A stretch of 64,000 bases of DNA from Paenibacillus uliginis N3/975. GTDB taxonomy: Bacteria; Bacillota; Bacilli; Paenibacillales; Paenibacillaceae. The stretch is from contig NZ_LT840184.1 of NCBI RefSeq assembly GCF_900177425.1, positions 1,979,213-2,043,212 on the forward strand, read 5' to 3'. The notes below the pieces were generated by a model, which had not been told where the DNA came from, searched no databases, and saw only the letters and a list, made by a program, of their open reading frames with translations. Positions 52,201 to 59,615 of the stretch are shown here, one piece after another. Numbering within the stretch: position 1 is the stretch's first letter; every line of letters begins with the position of its first letter. A program made the position numbers and the translations under genes.

Positions 52201-52852
52201 GAATGAAGTGCGTGACCTGAAGCGCAGTATATCGGCACTGGGTGATGTCAATCTGGGAGCGATCGAGGAATACCAGCGTGTTAACGAACGCTACCAATTC
52301 CTCAGTGAGCAGAAGGCTGACCTGGTGGAAGCGAAGACAACACTGTATCAGGTCATCAAAGAGATGGATGATGAGATGTCCAAGCGCTTTAAAACGACCT
52401 TTGATGCGATTCGCAAAGAATTTGGCACGGTGTTTACGAAACTGTTCGGCGGAGGACGGGCAGACCTGATTCTCCTAGATCCGGAGCGTTTGCTTGAGAC
52501 AGGCATTGATATCGTGGCTCAGCCTCCAGGAAAGAAGCTTCAGAATCTTCAGCTGCTCTCCGGCGGAGAACGGGCACTGACCGCAATGGCGCTGTTATTT
52601 GCGATATTGCAGGTTAAACCGGTGCCGTTCTGTGTTTTGGATGAGGTGGAAGCAGCCTTGGATGAAGCAAACGTCGTCCGATTTGCACAGTATTTACGTG
52701 AATTCTCGGAGCAAACCCAATTCATTGTTGTCACACACCGCAAAGGTACGATGGAAGAAGCAGATGTATTATACGGTGTGACGATGGAAGAAGGCGGTGT
52801 GTCGAAGCTTGTCTCTGTCAAGCTTGAGAGCGAGGAAGCAGTAATTGCTTAA
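49283..52852 (+). CDS. smc: Chromosome segregation ATPase SMC
   Basis: SMC with ScpA/ScpB loads at the origin and compacts sister chromosomes. The 1189-residue protein has the Walker A GPNGSGKSNI (about 32-41), a long coiled coil, a central hinge near 500-680 (HGVHGAVAEL...GGSMTGG), a returning coil, the C-motif LSGGERALTAMALLFA, and Walker B PFCVLDEVEAALD. ATG 49283 gives the standard start MFLKRIEL; a TTG three codons earlier overlaps the ribosome-binding site. Confidence 0.97.
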   Translation: MFLKRIELAGFKSFADKTEMEFVRGITAVVGPNGSGKSNISDGIRWVLGEQSAKSLRGGKMEDIIFAGSDARKAVNYGEVSLTLDNEDHVLPLDFNEVTVTRRVHRSGDSEYLINKQSCRLKDITELFMDTGIGKEAYSIIGQGRIEEILSTRSEDRRGIFEEASGIVKYKSRKRESVRRLDETEQNLLRIHDLVTELEDQIGPLKDQSEKAIRYKELKELLKRQEISLYVYQIEQIHGAWSEANAKLEQLKEEQLALSTVVSAHDAKLENDRSALRQLEEEVETIQSQLLQYSESFEKNEGYGEVLKERRRNLERTRDQLSQNVESGDTRLNDRQEELAAMKVKLGALQKELAELRDNLSAEEAKLVGVTGGISQQQEESLKGNLLELMNRMAQARNEIRYADQQQEALGRRMNRAEEESGKWEGQKEELLSRKEQIDRNVERFGKEIAELRNGYITESERYNSLQKLLEESQNALRKWEQKREAQISRRDTMKEMQDDFDGFMLGVKEVLKASRKSVLHGVHGAVAELIRVPEKLELAMETALGASVQHIVMDNEAVSRQAISFLKQRQLGRATFLPLDVIRPRQVSASDRSMAEGEAGFVGFGSELVQYDQKYSSIVGSLLGNVVIAETLEQANKIAARFQYRYRVVTLEGDVVNAGGSMTGGSHHKKSNNLLGRKRQLDQLDQEITETEKQIGKLQQGVEQVRGQMVESQDKLDELRKSGDDKRIEEQQASGDRKQLEHELRHVLEQAELAGQEKTSYEQEAKEIQESRARAEKLLSELEAEEKATHQAIQAAEFARKANESAKDELQTQLTTLKVREGKLDQETFSLEEQLKRLQSDVNNHEKEQRQNRTMLSSVVAELEQNAAESVKQIEDLNHFKLKKDEASQQLEFKRASRAQLSRKLELEESETKEQRTQLRSVEDQLRQTEIGVNRLDVELENILKKLSEDYELSYELAKHRYPVPEDVPTVQNEVRDLKRSISALGDVNLGAIEEYQRVNERYQFLSEQKADLVEAKTTLYQVIKEMDDEMSKRFKTTFDAIRKEFGTVFTKLFGGGRADLILLDPERLLETGIDIVAQPPGKKLQNLQLLSGGERALTAMALLFAILQVKPVPFCVLDEVEAALDEANVVRFAQYLREFSEQTQFIVVTHRKGTMEEADVLYGVTMEEGGVSKLVSVKLESEEAVIA

Positions 52853-52879
52853 ATATATACAATCACATGGAGGAAACAT

Positions 52880-53878
52880 ATGAGCTTTTTTAAGAAACTT
52901 AAAGAGAGCATTTCGAGCAAAACAGAAAGTGTAACAAAACAATTCCGCGACGGTCTGGAGAAAACCCGTAAAGGGCTTGTGGAAAAGGTTTCCGATTTGG
53001 TGATCCGCCGCAAAAAGATTGACGAGGAGTTTTATGAAGAGCTCGAGGAGATTCTTATCGGCGCCGACGTTGGCGTAAACACGGTAATGAATTTGATGGA
53101 TGAACTGCGTGACGAAGTGAAAAAACGGCGTATTGAAGATGCTACTGATCTTCAGCCGGTCTTGTCCGAGAAATTGATGGGTTTGCTTCGAGGTGACAAC
53201 AATAATGAGCTCAGAATGAATCCAGACGGGATTACCGTCATATTATTCGTAGGTGTTAATGGGGTTGGCAAGACGACTACCATTGGTAAGTTGGCACACC
53301 GTTTCAAGCAGGAAGGCAAAAAAGTGCTTCTTGCCGCTGGTGATACGTTCCGTGCCGGAGCGATCGAGCAGCTGGAAGTGTGGGGAGAGCGTGTCGGGGT
53401 TGAGGTCATTAAGCAGCAACCGGGCTCCGATCCGGCGGCAGTGATGTTTGATGCGGTACAAGCCGCGAAGCAGCGTCAAGCGGATGTTCTGTTATGTGAT
53501 ACAGCGGGACGCCTCCAGAACAAGACGAACCTTATGGATGAGCTGAATAAAATTTTCCGTGTTATCCAGCGTGAAATTCCAAGTGCTCCCCATGAGGTGC
53601 TAATGGTACTGGATGCTACAACAGGCCAAAATGCATTGAGCCAGGCAAAACTGTTTGGCGAGAAAAGCGGGGTAACCGGCCTCGTACTGACGAAGCTGGA
53701 CGGTACGGCTAAAGGCGGTATTGTTGTAGCCATCCGCCAAGAGCTGAATCTGCCGGTTAAACTGGTGGGTCTCGGTGAGAAAATGGGCGATTTGCAAACC
53801 TTTGATTCCGAACAGTTTGTACATGCACTATTTGCCGGACTGATTAAGGAAGAAGAGGGCAAGGAAGATTCCGTGTAA
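52880..53878 (+). CDS. ftsY: Signal recognition particle receptor FtsY
   Basis: FtsY is the membrane-side GTPase that receives ribosomes from Ffh. The 332-residue protein has a short N domain and the NG GTPase core with GVNGVGKTTTIGKLA, DTFRAGAIEQL, DTAGRLQNK, and TKLDGTAKGG. The acidic A domain of E. coli is absent, as usual for Bacillales. It is 27 bases after smc in one operon, and a terminator follows. Confidence 0.96.
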   Translation: MSFFKKLKESISSKTESVTKQFRDGLEKTRKGLVEKVSDLVIRRKKIDEEFYEELEEILIGADVGVNTVMNLMDELRDEVKKRRIEDATDLQPVLSEKLMGLLRGDNNNELRMNPDGITVILFVGVNGVGKTTTIGKLAHRFKQEGKKVLLAAGDTFRAGAIEQLEVWGERVGVEVIKQQPGSDPAAVMFDAVQAAKQRQADVLLCDTAGRLQNKTNLMDELNKIFRVIQREIPSAPHEVLMVLDATTGQNALSQAKLFGEKSGVTGLVLTKLDGTAKGGIVVAIRQELNLPVKLVGLGEKMGDLQTFDSEQFVHALFAGLIKEEEGKEDSV

Positions 53879-53896
53879 CGCAATTTATTGATATAG

Positions 53897-53936
53897 ACGA
53901 AAAAGAGGATCTACTTGTGTAGGTTCTCTTTTTCGT
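53897..53936. terminator. Bidirectional terminator after ftsY
   Basis: ACGAAAAAGAGGATCTAC (53897-53914) pairs with GTAGGTTCTCTTTTTCGT (53919-53936) around TTGT, with A- and T-rich arms. It separates ftsY from the convergent minus-strand cluster. Confidence 0.88.
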
Positions 53937-53971
53937 TCCTCTCTTTTAATATCACCGCCGATAGTTATTTT

Positions 53972-54175
53972 TTATGAGGAGACAATACGGATAAATTCAA
54001 CCGATTGCAGCGGAATCGTCGCTGTGTCGGTGGGGGGGCCGTGAATGGTAGGAGGGATTTTCAGAGAGAGAGTCGATTCATCAAAGTCTATTAACGTTCC
54101 GACAACGATATCACCAGACACGGTTACTTCCACCTCAGATCCGAGAAAGCCTTTAAGCCAATCGACATAGCGCAT
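53972..54175 (-). CDS. Small Sm-fold-like protein (DUF2642-like), unknown function
   Basis: The 67-residue product is short, beta-rich and hydrophobic in alternation (EVEVTVSGDIVVGTLIDFDES; ATIPLQSVEFIRIVS), the pattern of Sm-like/YuzF-type domains found in Bacillales spore-associated proteins. AAAGGTGGTG lies 8 bases before the ATG. It is the last of three minus-strand genes with the glycosyltransferase. The family name is a recollection from pattern only. Confidence 0.55.
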   Translation of the reverse strand: MRYVDWLKGFLGSEVEVTVSGDIVVGTLIDFDESTLSLKIPPTIHGPPTDTATIPLQSVEFIRIVSS

Positions 54176-54210
54176 AACTTATACACCACCTTTCTAAATC
54201 AGCATGAGCA

Positions 54211-54516
54211 TTAATGAACAGAGTTTATTTTTGAGAATGGAATCAGCACGAGGTCTCCCGAAGGCTCGCGAAGCTGGACACCATCATCTGCGGTTGCGAT
54301 AACTATGCCCTCAAGCGTGACAAACATCGTGCTGACTCGAACCCTTTGGCTCGTCCGATTTCCGAAGAAATCAATAAATGACGGGATGATCGTAAGACCG
54401 GTCAACAGTTGATTTTCAAGGGATTGGACCCGGTCGGTTAGCAATTCAGTCTGTAGGCTGAGAACTTCCACTTGACGAGTTAATTTTTTTGCTCTGGTGA
54501 AGAAACACATAGGCAT
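54211..54516 (-). CDS. Small coiled-coil plus Sm-fold-like protein, unknown function
   Basis: The 101-residue protein has an N-terminal heptad segment (about 10-40, LTRQVEVLSLQTELLTDRVQ) and a C-terminal beta-rich domain (RVRVSTMFVTLEGIVIATAD ... LVLIPFSKINSV). That domain shares the strand-turn-strand pattern of the neighbouring 67-residue protein. AGGAGG precedes the ATG. The pair probably arose by duplication of a DUF2642/Sm-like module; whether they bind each other, RNA or a spore surface cannot be read from sequence. Confidence 0.55.
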   Translation of the reverse strand: MPMCFFTRAKKLTRQVEVLSLQTELLTDRVQSLENQLLTGLTIIPSFIDFFGNRTSQRVRVSTMFVTLEGIVIATADDGVQLREPSGDLVLIPFSKINSVH

Positions 54517-54592
54517 AGCCAGATACCTCCTTTCTTTATGAAATAGTGACCTTACAATTCATAACCTTACGGCGAGCGTCCGAATGATCACA

Positions 54593-55627
54593 TCAACGGA
54601 CACCGCCGTTCCGTCCATTGGATGCAAGGGTGGTTTGTATAACCTGATTGGCTTGGATGCCTCGCTCCACCCAGCGGTTCTGCTGCGCATATGCCATTCG
54701 TGCAAGTTTTTTGTCCTGATTATCGGGATTGCTCAGCATATGAGAGAGTTTGTAGATGAAATCGTCGTGAGTAGTGGCTGTTGTTACATGTGGCTCCATT
54801 AAGATGCATTCAGGCAAAGCTGTGGACAGCACTCTCACACCTGCTGCCATATACTCATAAGCTTTAATAGGGTTCGTGGCCAACGTAATGGGATGATATT
54901 GAAACGGAATAAGTGCTACATCGATGTGAGGCAGATAGCGTTTCAGTTCATCATGCGGCTTTTCGCCAAGAATATGCACATTCGGCAGGTTTTTGTAGTC
55001 CCTTGAACTGCCGTATGGAGCGCCGATCGAAACAAACTGTACATGAGGGAATACAGAAGCCAGCGTTGCGAACAATGTATGGTCCACCCAATAAGCCCAA
55101 GCTCCGATATAAGCTACAACGGGTCCAGTCGGGAGGTCGGCAGGTCTGTCTTGAACTGGAATTTGGAAGAAAGACGCATCTACACCATTTGGAATCAGCG
55201 TAATAGGCTTGGTAGGATAAGCCAGATTCAACCGGGCTTGAATGACTTCTGAGGTGCATACAAGATGATCGGCACTATCTACCATCTTAGGCTCATATTT
55301 GGCCCAGTGTGGAAACTCATCACAACAGTCGTAAATGACAGTATCAGGATTAAATAATGTGTTGATCCGTGTCCGCATTTTCGACCAAGTGGTCCATACG
55401 ACGATGGGGTGCTCTTTTCGCAGCTGGGGCAGTTTTCGGTATAAAAATGTTTTGGTATCTGTAAACAGATACACATTTTTTTCGATTTCCCTGAATTCCT
55501 GATTCACCGGTGCCAGATTTTCAAAGAATACCTGATGTCCGAGAGCGCCCAGCTGTGTCATCAGCTGCTGTGGACGTTGCTTCATATAAGACCAGTTCAT
55601 AGTTTTGGGGTAGATTACTACAGCCAA
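54593..55627 (-). CDS. Glycosyltransferase family 1-like protein, possibly spore surface
   Basis: The 344-residue GT-B protein starts VVIYPKTMNWSYMKQRPQQL, has an acceptor domain with VIYDCCDEFPHWA, and a donor domain with VAYIGAWAYWVDHTLF and the sugar-nucleotide Glu/Pro loop PIKAYEYMAAGVRVLST. YDCCDE...HW is typical of the Bacillales group of exported-spore glycan transferases. The TTG start lies 9 bases after AGGAGG. The three minus-strand genes form an operon between ftsY and ylxM. Confidence 0.8.
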   Translation of the reverse strand: MAVVIYPKTMNWSYMKQRPQQLMTQLGALGHQVFFENLAPVNQEFREIEKNVYLFTDTKTFLYRKLPQLRKEHPIVVWTTWSKMRTRINTLFNPDTVIYDCCDEFPHWAKYEPKMVDSADHLVCTSEVIQARLNLAYPTKPITLIPNGVDASFFQIPVQDRPADLPTGPVVAYIGAWAYWVDHTLFATLASVFPHVQFVSIGAPYGSSRDYKNLPNVHILGEKPHDELKRYLPHIDVALIPFQYHPITLATNPIKAYEYMAAGVRVLSTALPECILMEPHVTTATTHDDFIYKLSHMLSNPDNQDKKLARMAYAQQNRWVERGIQANQVIQTTLASNGRNGGVR

Positions 55628-55840
55628 AGGCTATTCCTCCTTTCAACGTTCTACGACATTATATGCATTGATAGCTTTATAGATTGGATGAATGGAGGAC
55701 TTGTTCAAAGAAAGTTTGAAACTATCATCGTCTATGAAACTGCAATTTTGAGAATGAAGGTGATGCTGCTTCTCGGCTGGATTTGAATGACAGAAGCGCT
55801 TATAATGAGGAATAAAGATTAGTACGAAAGGAAGTTGGTT

Positions 55841-56488
55841 GTGGCGAATACTTATACTTATCCCCGCAGGGAAGAAATAGCCAACGCAATTACTCATGGT
55901 ATTGGCGCAGCGCTCAGTGTAGCCGCTCTCGTGCTGCTGATTGTCTTCTCCAGTATCGAAGGAACTGTCTGGCATGTGGTGAGCTTTACGATTTATGGAA
56001 CAACCATGCTGCTTCTGTACCTGAATTCCACACTGGTTCACAGTTTTAAGGAAGGGAAAGCGAAGGATGTGTTTGAGTTCCTTGACCACTCTTCCATCTA
56101 CTTGTTTATCGCCGGAACCTATACTCCATTTTTGTTGGTGGCGGTTCGTGGAACTCTTGGATGGAGCTTGTTCGGGGTCATCTGGGGCATCGCTTTGTTC
56201 GGGGTTATATTTAAAGCCTTCTTCGTCAAAAAATTTCTTTTCATGTCCACGGTGTTTTACATCGCAATGGGGTGGCTGATTGTCATTGCGTGGAATCCGT
56301 TGACTGCGGTTATCGCTCCGCAAGGCATAAATTTATTAGTTGGTGGTGGTTTGCTGTATACGCTAGGCACCATTTTTTATGTATGGAGAGGTTTTCCGTT
56401 CCATCATGCGATCTGGCATCTGTTCGTACTGGCAGGCAGTGTGCTGCACTTTTTCGCAGTACTGATCTACCTGCTGCCAATTCGCTGA
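55841..56488 (+). CDS. TrhA/hemolysin-III family membrane protein
   Basis: The 215-residue protein has seven helices and the PAQR/HlyIII signatures: the N-terminal EEIANAITHGIGAALS, LDHSSIYLFIAGTYTPF and the C-terminal FHHAIWHLFVLAGSVLHF with a zinc-binding Asp-His-His set. B. subtilis YplQ and E. coli TrhA affect membrane energy and unsaturated lipid homeostasis. GTG 55841 is 6 bases after AAAGGAAG; a TTG two codons earlier is also possible. Confidence 0.86.
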   Translation: MANTYTYPRREEIANAITHGIGAALSVAALVLLIVFSSIEGTVWHVVSFTIYGTTMLLLYLNSTLVHSFKEGKAKDVFEFLDHSSIYLFIAGTYTPFLLVAVRGTLGWSLFGVIWGIALFGVIFKAFFVKKFLFMSTVFYIAMGWLIVIAWNPLTAVIAPQGINLLVGGGLLYTLGTIFYVWRGFPFHHAIWHLFVLAGSVLHFFAVLIYLLPIR

Positions 56489-56517
56489 TTGCTTGAAAAA
56501 TATAAGACAATAAAATG

Positions 56518-56553
56518 AGAAGGATGACAAGGAGAAAAGCTTGACATCCTTCT
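56518..56553 (+). terminator. Inverted repeat ending trhA, overlapping the next promoter
   Basis: AGAAGGATG (56518-56526) pairs with CATCCTTCT (56545-56553), and ATGTTTTTTG follows. The 3' arm overlaps the -35 box of the ylxM promoter. Confidence 0.55.
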
Positions 56554-56569
56554 ATGTTTTTTGTATGAT
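56541..56569 (+). promoter_or_regulatory. sigma-A promoter for ylxM-ffh
   Basis: TTGACA (56541-56546), 17 bases, TATGAT (56564-56569), 55 bases before the ylxM start. Confidence 0.75.
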
Positions 56570-56624
56570 AATGTTCGTTAAGTGAACTGTAAAGTGTTTT
56601 TCCTTGACGAGGGGGTGCCCTTAA

Positions 56625-56981
56625 ATGAGTCAGGAGAACCGACTCGAGAAGACGAACCGTATTAATCTGCTGTTCGATTTCTACGAACGACTGCTTACAG
56701 AGAAGCAGCAGACGTTTTTAAAGCACTATTTTCATGAGGATTTCTCCTTGGGTGAAATTGCGAGTGAGTTTGAAATTAGCCGTCAGGCTGTTTATGAGCA
56801 CATCAAGCGTGCAGAACAGGTGCTGGAGACTTATGAAGAGAAGCTCGGTCTTCTGAAGAAGCACGAGGAGCGTCTCCATGAGCTTGAAAAGCTGAGAAAT
56901 CTGCTTAATGATAGCGCCTTGAATGAACACGATAAGAAATTAATGACCGATATGGTAAATCAACTCATGTTATGGGATTAA
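56625..56981 (+). CDS. ylxM: YlxM/p13-family helix-turn-helix protein of the SRP operon
   Basis: The 118-residue protein resembles a sigma-4-like HTH (FSLGEIASEFEISRQAVYEHIKRAEQVLETYEEKL) and lies before ffh in nearly all Firmicutes. In streptococci it modulates SRP activity. GAGGGGGTG precedes the ATG, and ffh begins 24 bases after the stop. Confidence 0.92.
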   Translation: MSQENRLEKTNRINLLFDFYERLLTEKQQTFLKHYFHEDFSLGEIASEFEISRQAVYEHIKRAEQVLETYEEKLGLLKKHEERLHELEKLRNLLNDSALNEHDKKLMTDMVNQLMLWD

Positions 56982-57005
56982 GAATGTAGGACGGAGGTGG
57001 CGGAT

Positions 57006-58385
57006 ATGGCATTTGAAGGATTGACCAGCAGGCTGCAGAATGTGTTCAGCAAGCTTCGCGGTAAAGGTAAAGTATCCGAAGAGGATGTAACTGAAGCCAT
57101 GCGCGAGGTTCGTCTGGCACTTCTTGAAGCCGACGTCAACTTCAAAGTAGTAAAGGAATTTGTAGCCAAGGTCAAAGAAAAAGCTATTGGCAAGGAAGTA
57201 ATGGACAGCTTCACGCCGGGTATGGTTATCATTGACATTGTCAACAAAGAACTGACAGAGCTGATGGGCGGAAGCCAATCGAAGCTTGCGAAGAGCACCA
57301 AGCCCCCAACCGTTATTATGATGGCAGGTCTGCAAGGTGCGGGTAAGACAACAACTTCGGGTAAACTTGCCAAGCTTCTTTTGAAGCAGAACAGCCGTCC
57401 GCTACTTGTAGCCGGTGATATCTATCGTCCGGCAGCGATCAAGCAGCTGGAGGTTCTGGGTGAGCAGATCAAGGTTCCTGTATTCTCTCTTGGTGACAAA
57501 ACAAGCCCGGTAGAAATTGCGAAGCAAGGTTTGCAGCATGCCAAGGATAATGGTCATGATTATGTCATTATCGATACTGCCGGACGTCTTCATGTTGATG
57601 AAGAGCTGATGGAAGAGCTGAAACAGATTCATAGTGTTGTAAATCCGGATGAAGTTCTGCTCGTCGTGGATGCGATGACAGGTCAGGATGCTGTCAATGT
57701 GGCAGACAGCTTCAATAAACAGTTAGAGTTAACTGGTGTTGTATTGACCAAACTTGACGGTGACACTCGAGGCGGTGCCGCATTATCTGTTAAAGCAGTC
57801 ACCGGATGCCCGATTAAGTTCGCAGCACTCGGAGAGAAGATCGACGCTTTGGAGCCGTTCCATCCGGAGCGGATGGCATCCCGGATTCTCGGAATGGGTG
57901 ATATGCTCTCCCTGATCGAGAAGGCTCAGTCGAACATCGATGCCGATAAAGCCAAGGAAATGGAACGGAAGATGCGTAATGCTGAGTTCACGTTCGAGGA
58001 TTTCCTGGAGCAAATGGAGCAGGTTAAGAAGCTTGGTCCACTGGACCAGCTGATGGACATGATTCCAGGTATGGGCAAGATGAAGCAGACGAAAGATCTC
58101 AAGGTAGATGAGAAGCAGATGGGTCGCATCGAGGCGATCGTGCACTCCATGACAACCGAAGAGAAGCAGCAGCCGGACATCATCAATCATAACCGCCGTA
58201 AGCGGATTGCAACCGGTAGTGGTACATCGCTTGCCGAGGTTAACCGCCTCATCAAGCAGTTTGATGAAATGCGCCGGATGATGAAGCAGTTCTCCGATAT
58301 GATGGGTCCAAAGGGTGGCAAGAATAAGGCCATGAAGCAGTTGAAGGGTTTAACCGGTAAAGGAATGAAGTTTCCTTTCCGTTAA
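57006..58385 (+). CDS. ffh: Signal recognition particle protein Ffh
   Basis: Ffh binds signal peptides of nascent chains and docks on FtsY. The 459-residue protein has an N domain, the GTPase G domain (GLQGAGKTTTSGKLA, DIYRPAAIKQL, DTAGRLHVD, TKLDGDTRGG), and a Met-rich M domain (GMGKMKQTKD... MRRMMKQFSDMMGPKGGKNK). ATG 57006 lies 6 bases after GGAGGTG; a GTG three codons earlier is inside that site. Confidence 0.97.
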   Translation: MAFEGLTSRLQNVFSKLRGKGKVSEEDVTEAMREVRLALLEADVNFKVVKEFVAKVKEKAIGKEVMDSFTPGMVIIDIVNKELTELMGGSQSKLAKSTKPPTVIMMAGLQGAGKTTTSGKLAKLLLKQNSRPLLVAGDIYRPAAIKQLEVLGEQIKVPVFSLGDKTSPVEIAKQGLQHAKDNGHDYVIIDTAGRLHVDEELMEELKQIHSVVNPDEVLLVVDAMTGQDAVNVADSFNKQLELTGVVLTKLDGDTRGGAALSVKAVTGCPIKFAALGEKIDALEPFHPERMASRILGMGDMLSLIEKAQSNIDADKAKEMERKMRNAEFTFEDFLEQMEQVKKLGPLDQLMDMIPGMGKMKQTKDLKVDEKQMGRIEAIVHSMTTEEKQQPDIINHNRRKRIATGSGTSLAEVNRLIKQFDEMRRMMKQFSDMMGPKGGKNKAMKQLKGLTGKGMKFPFR

Positions 58386-58438
58386 GGTTTAAATAGAGGA
58401 AAGAAACAGGACATTTTTTGAAGGAGGTGAATTTTCAA

Positions 58439-58711
58439 ATGGCAGTACGTATTCGTCTGAAACGTATGGGTGCTCACAAAGCCCCTTTCTACCGCGTGGT
58501 GGTTTCTGATTCTCGTTCCCCGCGTGACGGTCGTTTTATCGAGGAAATCGGTTATTATAATCCGGTTGCTCAACCGGCTGAAGTTAAGATCGATGAAGAA
58601 AAAGCGCTCAACTGGCTTCAAAACGGTGCGCAAGCATCCGATACTGTTCGCAACTTGCTGAGCAAGGCGGGCGTTATGAAGAAGTTTCATGAGCTTAAGC
58701 ATCAGAAATAA
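58439..58711 (+). CDS. rpsP: 30S ribosomal protein S16
   Basis: The 90-residue bS16 protein starts AVRIRLKRMGAHKAPFYRVV and has normal length. ATG 58439 lies after AAGGAGGTGAATTTTCAA. The frame opens seven codons earlier, over the ribosome-binding site, and that extension is rejected. Confidence 0.97.
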   Translation: MAVRIRLKRMGAHKAPFYRVVVSDSRSPRDGRFIEEIGYYNPVAQPAEVKIDEEKALNWLQNGAQASDTVRNLLSKAGVMKKFHELKHQK

Positions 58712-58732
58712 GACTGATCGCGAGGGTCATCT

Positions 58733-58963
58733 ATGGAAGAATTAGTTCGTGTAATTGCTAAGGCTTTAGTGGATCATCCAGAAGATGTGACCGTGAAGAC
58801 AGTTGAGAAGGAGCACTTGATTGTATATGAACTGTACGTGCATCCTGACGATGTCGGGAAGGTCATAGGCAAGCAGGGGCGAATCGCCAAATCACTGCGC
58901 ACGGTCGTAACATCGGCGGCAGTTAAAATGGATAAACGGGTGACCGTTGATATCATTTCTTAA
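58733..58963 (+). CDS. khpA: KH-domain RNA-binding protein KhpA
   Basis: The 76-residue single KH protein has the signature GKVIGKQGRIAKSLRTVV. KhpA pairs with KhpB (EloR) to control cell elongation and division in streptococci. It is conserved between rpsP and rimM, as the B. subtilis ylqC product. GCGAGGGT precedes the ATG. Confidence 0.93.
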   Translation: MEELVRVIAKALVDHPEDVTVKTVEKEHLIVYELYVHPDDVGKVIGKQGRIAKSLRTVVTSAAVKMDKRVTVDIIS

Positions 58964-58987
58964 AGACTTTTTCTTAAAGATATACGA

Positions 58988-59020
58988 AAGGGGGTTAGGA
59001 TGCATGTCCTAGCCCTTTTT
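58988..59020 (+). terminator. Terminator-like hairpin between khpA and rimM
   Basis: AAGGGGGTTAGGA pairs with TCCTAGCCCTT around TGCATG, and a T-run follows. It should lower read-through to rimM-trmD, a common adjustment of ribosomal protein versus modification enzyme levels. Confidence 0.8.
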
Positions 59021-59089
59021 CGTACATGCTGAAGAAATCCGGTAGGTTGGAATGTGATCTGAATTCATAACGAGATGCAGGAGGAAGAC

Positions 59090-59614
59090 ATGTCTGAGAA
59101 GTTATTTACCGTAGGGAAAATCGTGAATACACACGGTATTCGCGGCGAAATTAAGGTAGTGCCACATACGGATTTTGCAGAGCAGCGTTTCGCGAGCAAA
59201 AGTCAGCTGTTTATCGTGTCGCCAAAGGGTGGCAGACCTGTACCCGTAACGGTGGAATCATCCCGCTTTCATAAAAACATGTATGTCATCAAGTTTAAAG
59301 AAATTAGTGGAATTAATGAAGCTGAGAAATATAAAGAAAGTCTTCTTAAAATCAGTGAAGAGCTTCAAGAGGAACTTCCGGAGAACGAGTATTACTTTCA
59401 TGAAATCATCGGGTGCCGTGTCATCACTGATGACGAGCCTGCTGAAGAGTTAGGTACCATTACGGAGATTCTGACACCAGGTGCTAACGATGTATGGGTA
59501 GTGAAAACTCCTAAAGGTACAGAAATCCTTCTTCCGTCCATTCCGGATGTAGTGCTGGATGTGGATAAAGTCTCCAAAATTGTTCGGGTTCACCTGATGG
59601 AAGGATTGTTATAA
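59090..59614 (+). CDS. rimM: 16S rRNA processing factor RimM
   Basis: RimM aids maturation of the 30S head with S19. The 174-residue protein has the N-terminal beta-barrel start FTVGKIVNTHGIRGEIKVVP and the PRC barrel LGTITEILTPGANDVWVV...ILLPSIPDVV. ATG 59090 is 5 bases after AGGAGG. trmD follows with a 1-base gap. Confidence 0.94.
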   Translation: MSEKLFTVGKIVNTHGIRGEIKVVPHTDFAEQRFASKSQLFIVSPKGGRPVPVTVESSRFHKNMYVIKFKEISGINEAEKYKESLLKISEELQEELPENEYYFHEIIGCRVITDDEPAEELGTITEILTPGANDVWVVKTPKGTEILLPSIPDVVLDVDKVSKIVRVHLMEGLL

Positions 59615-59615
59615 C

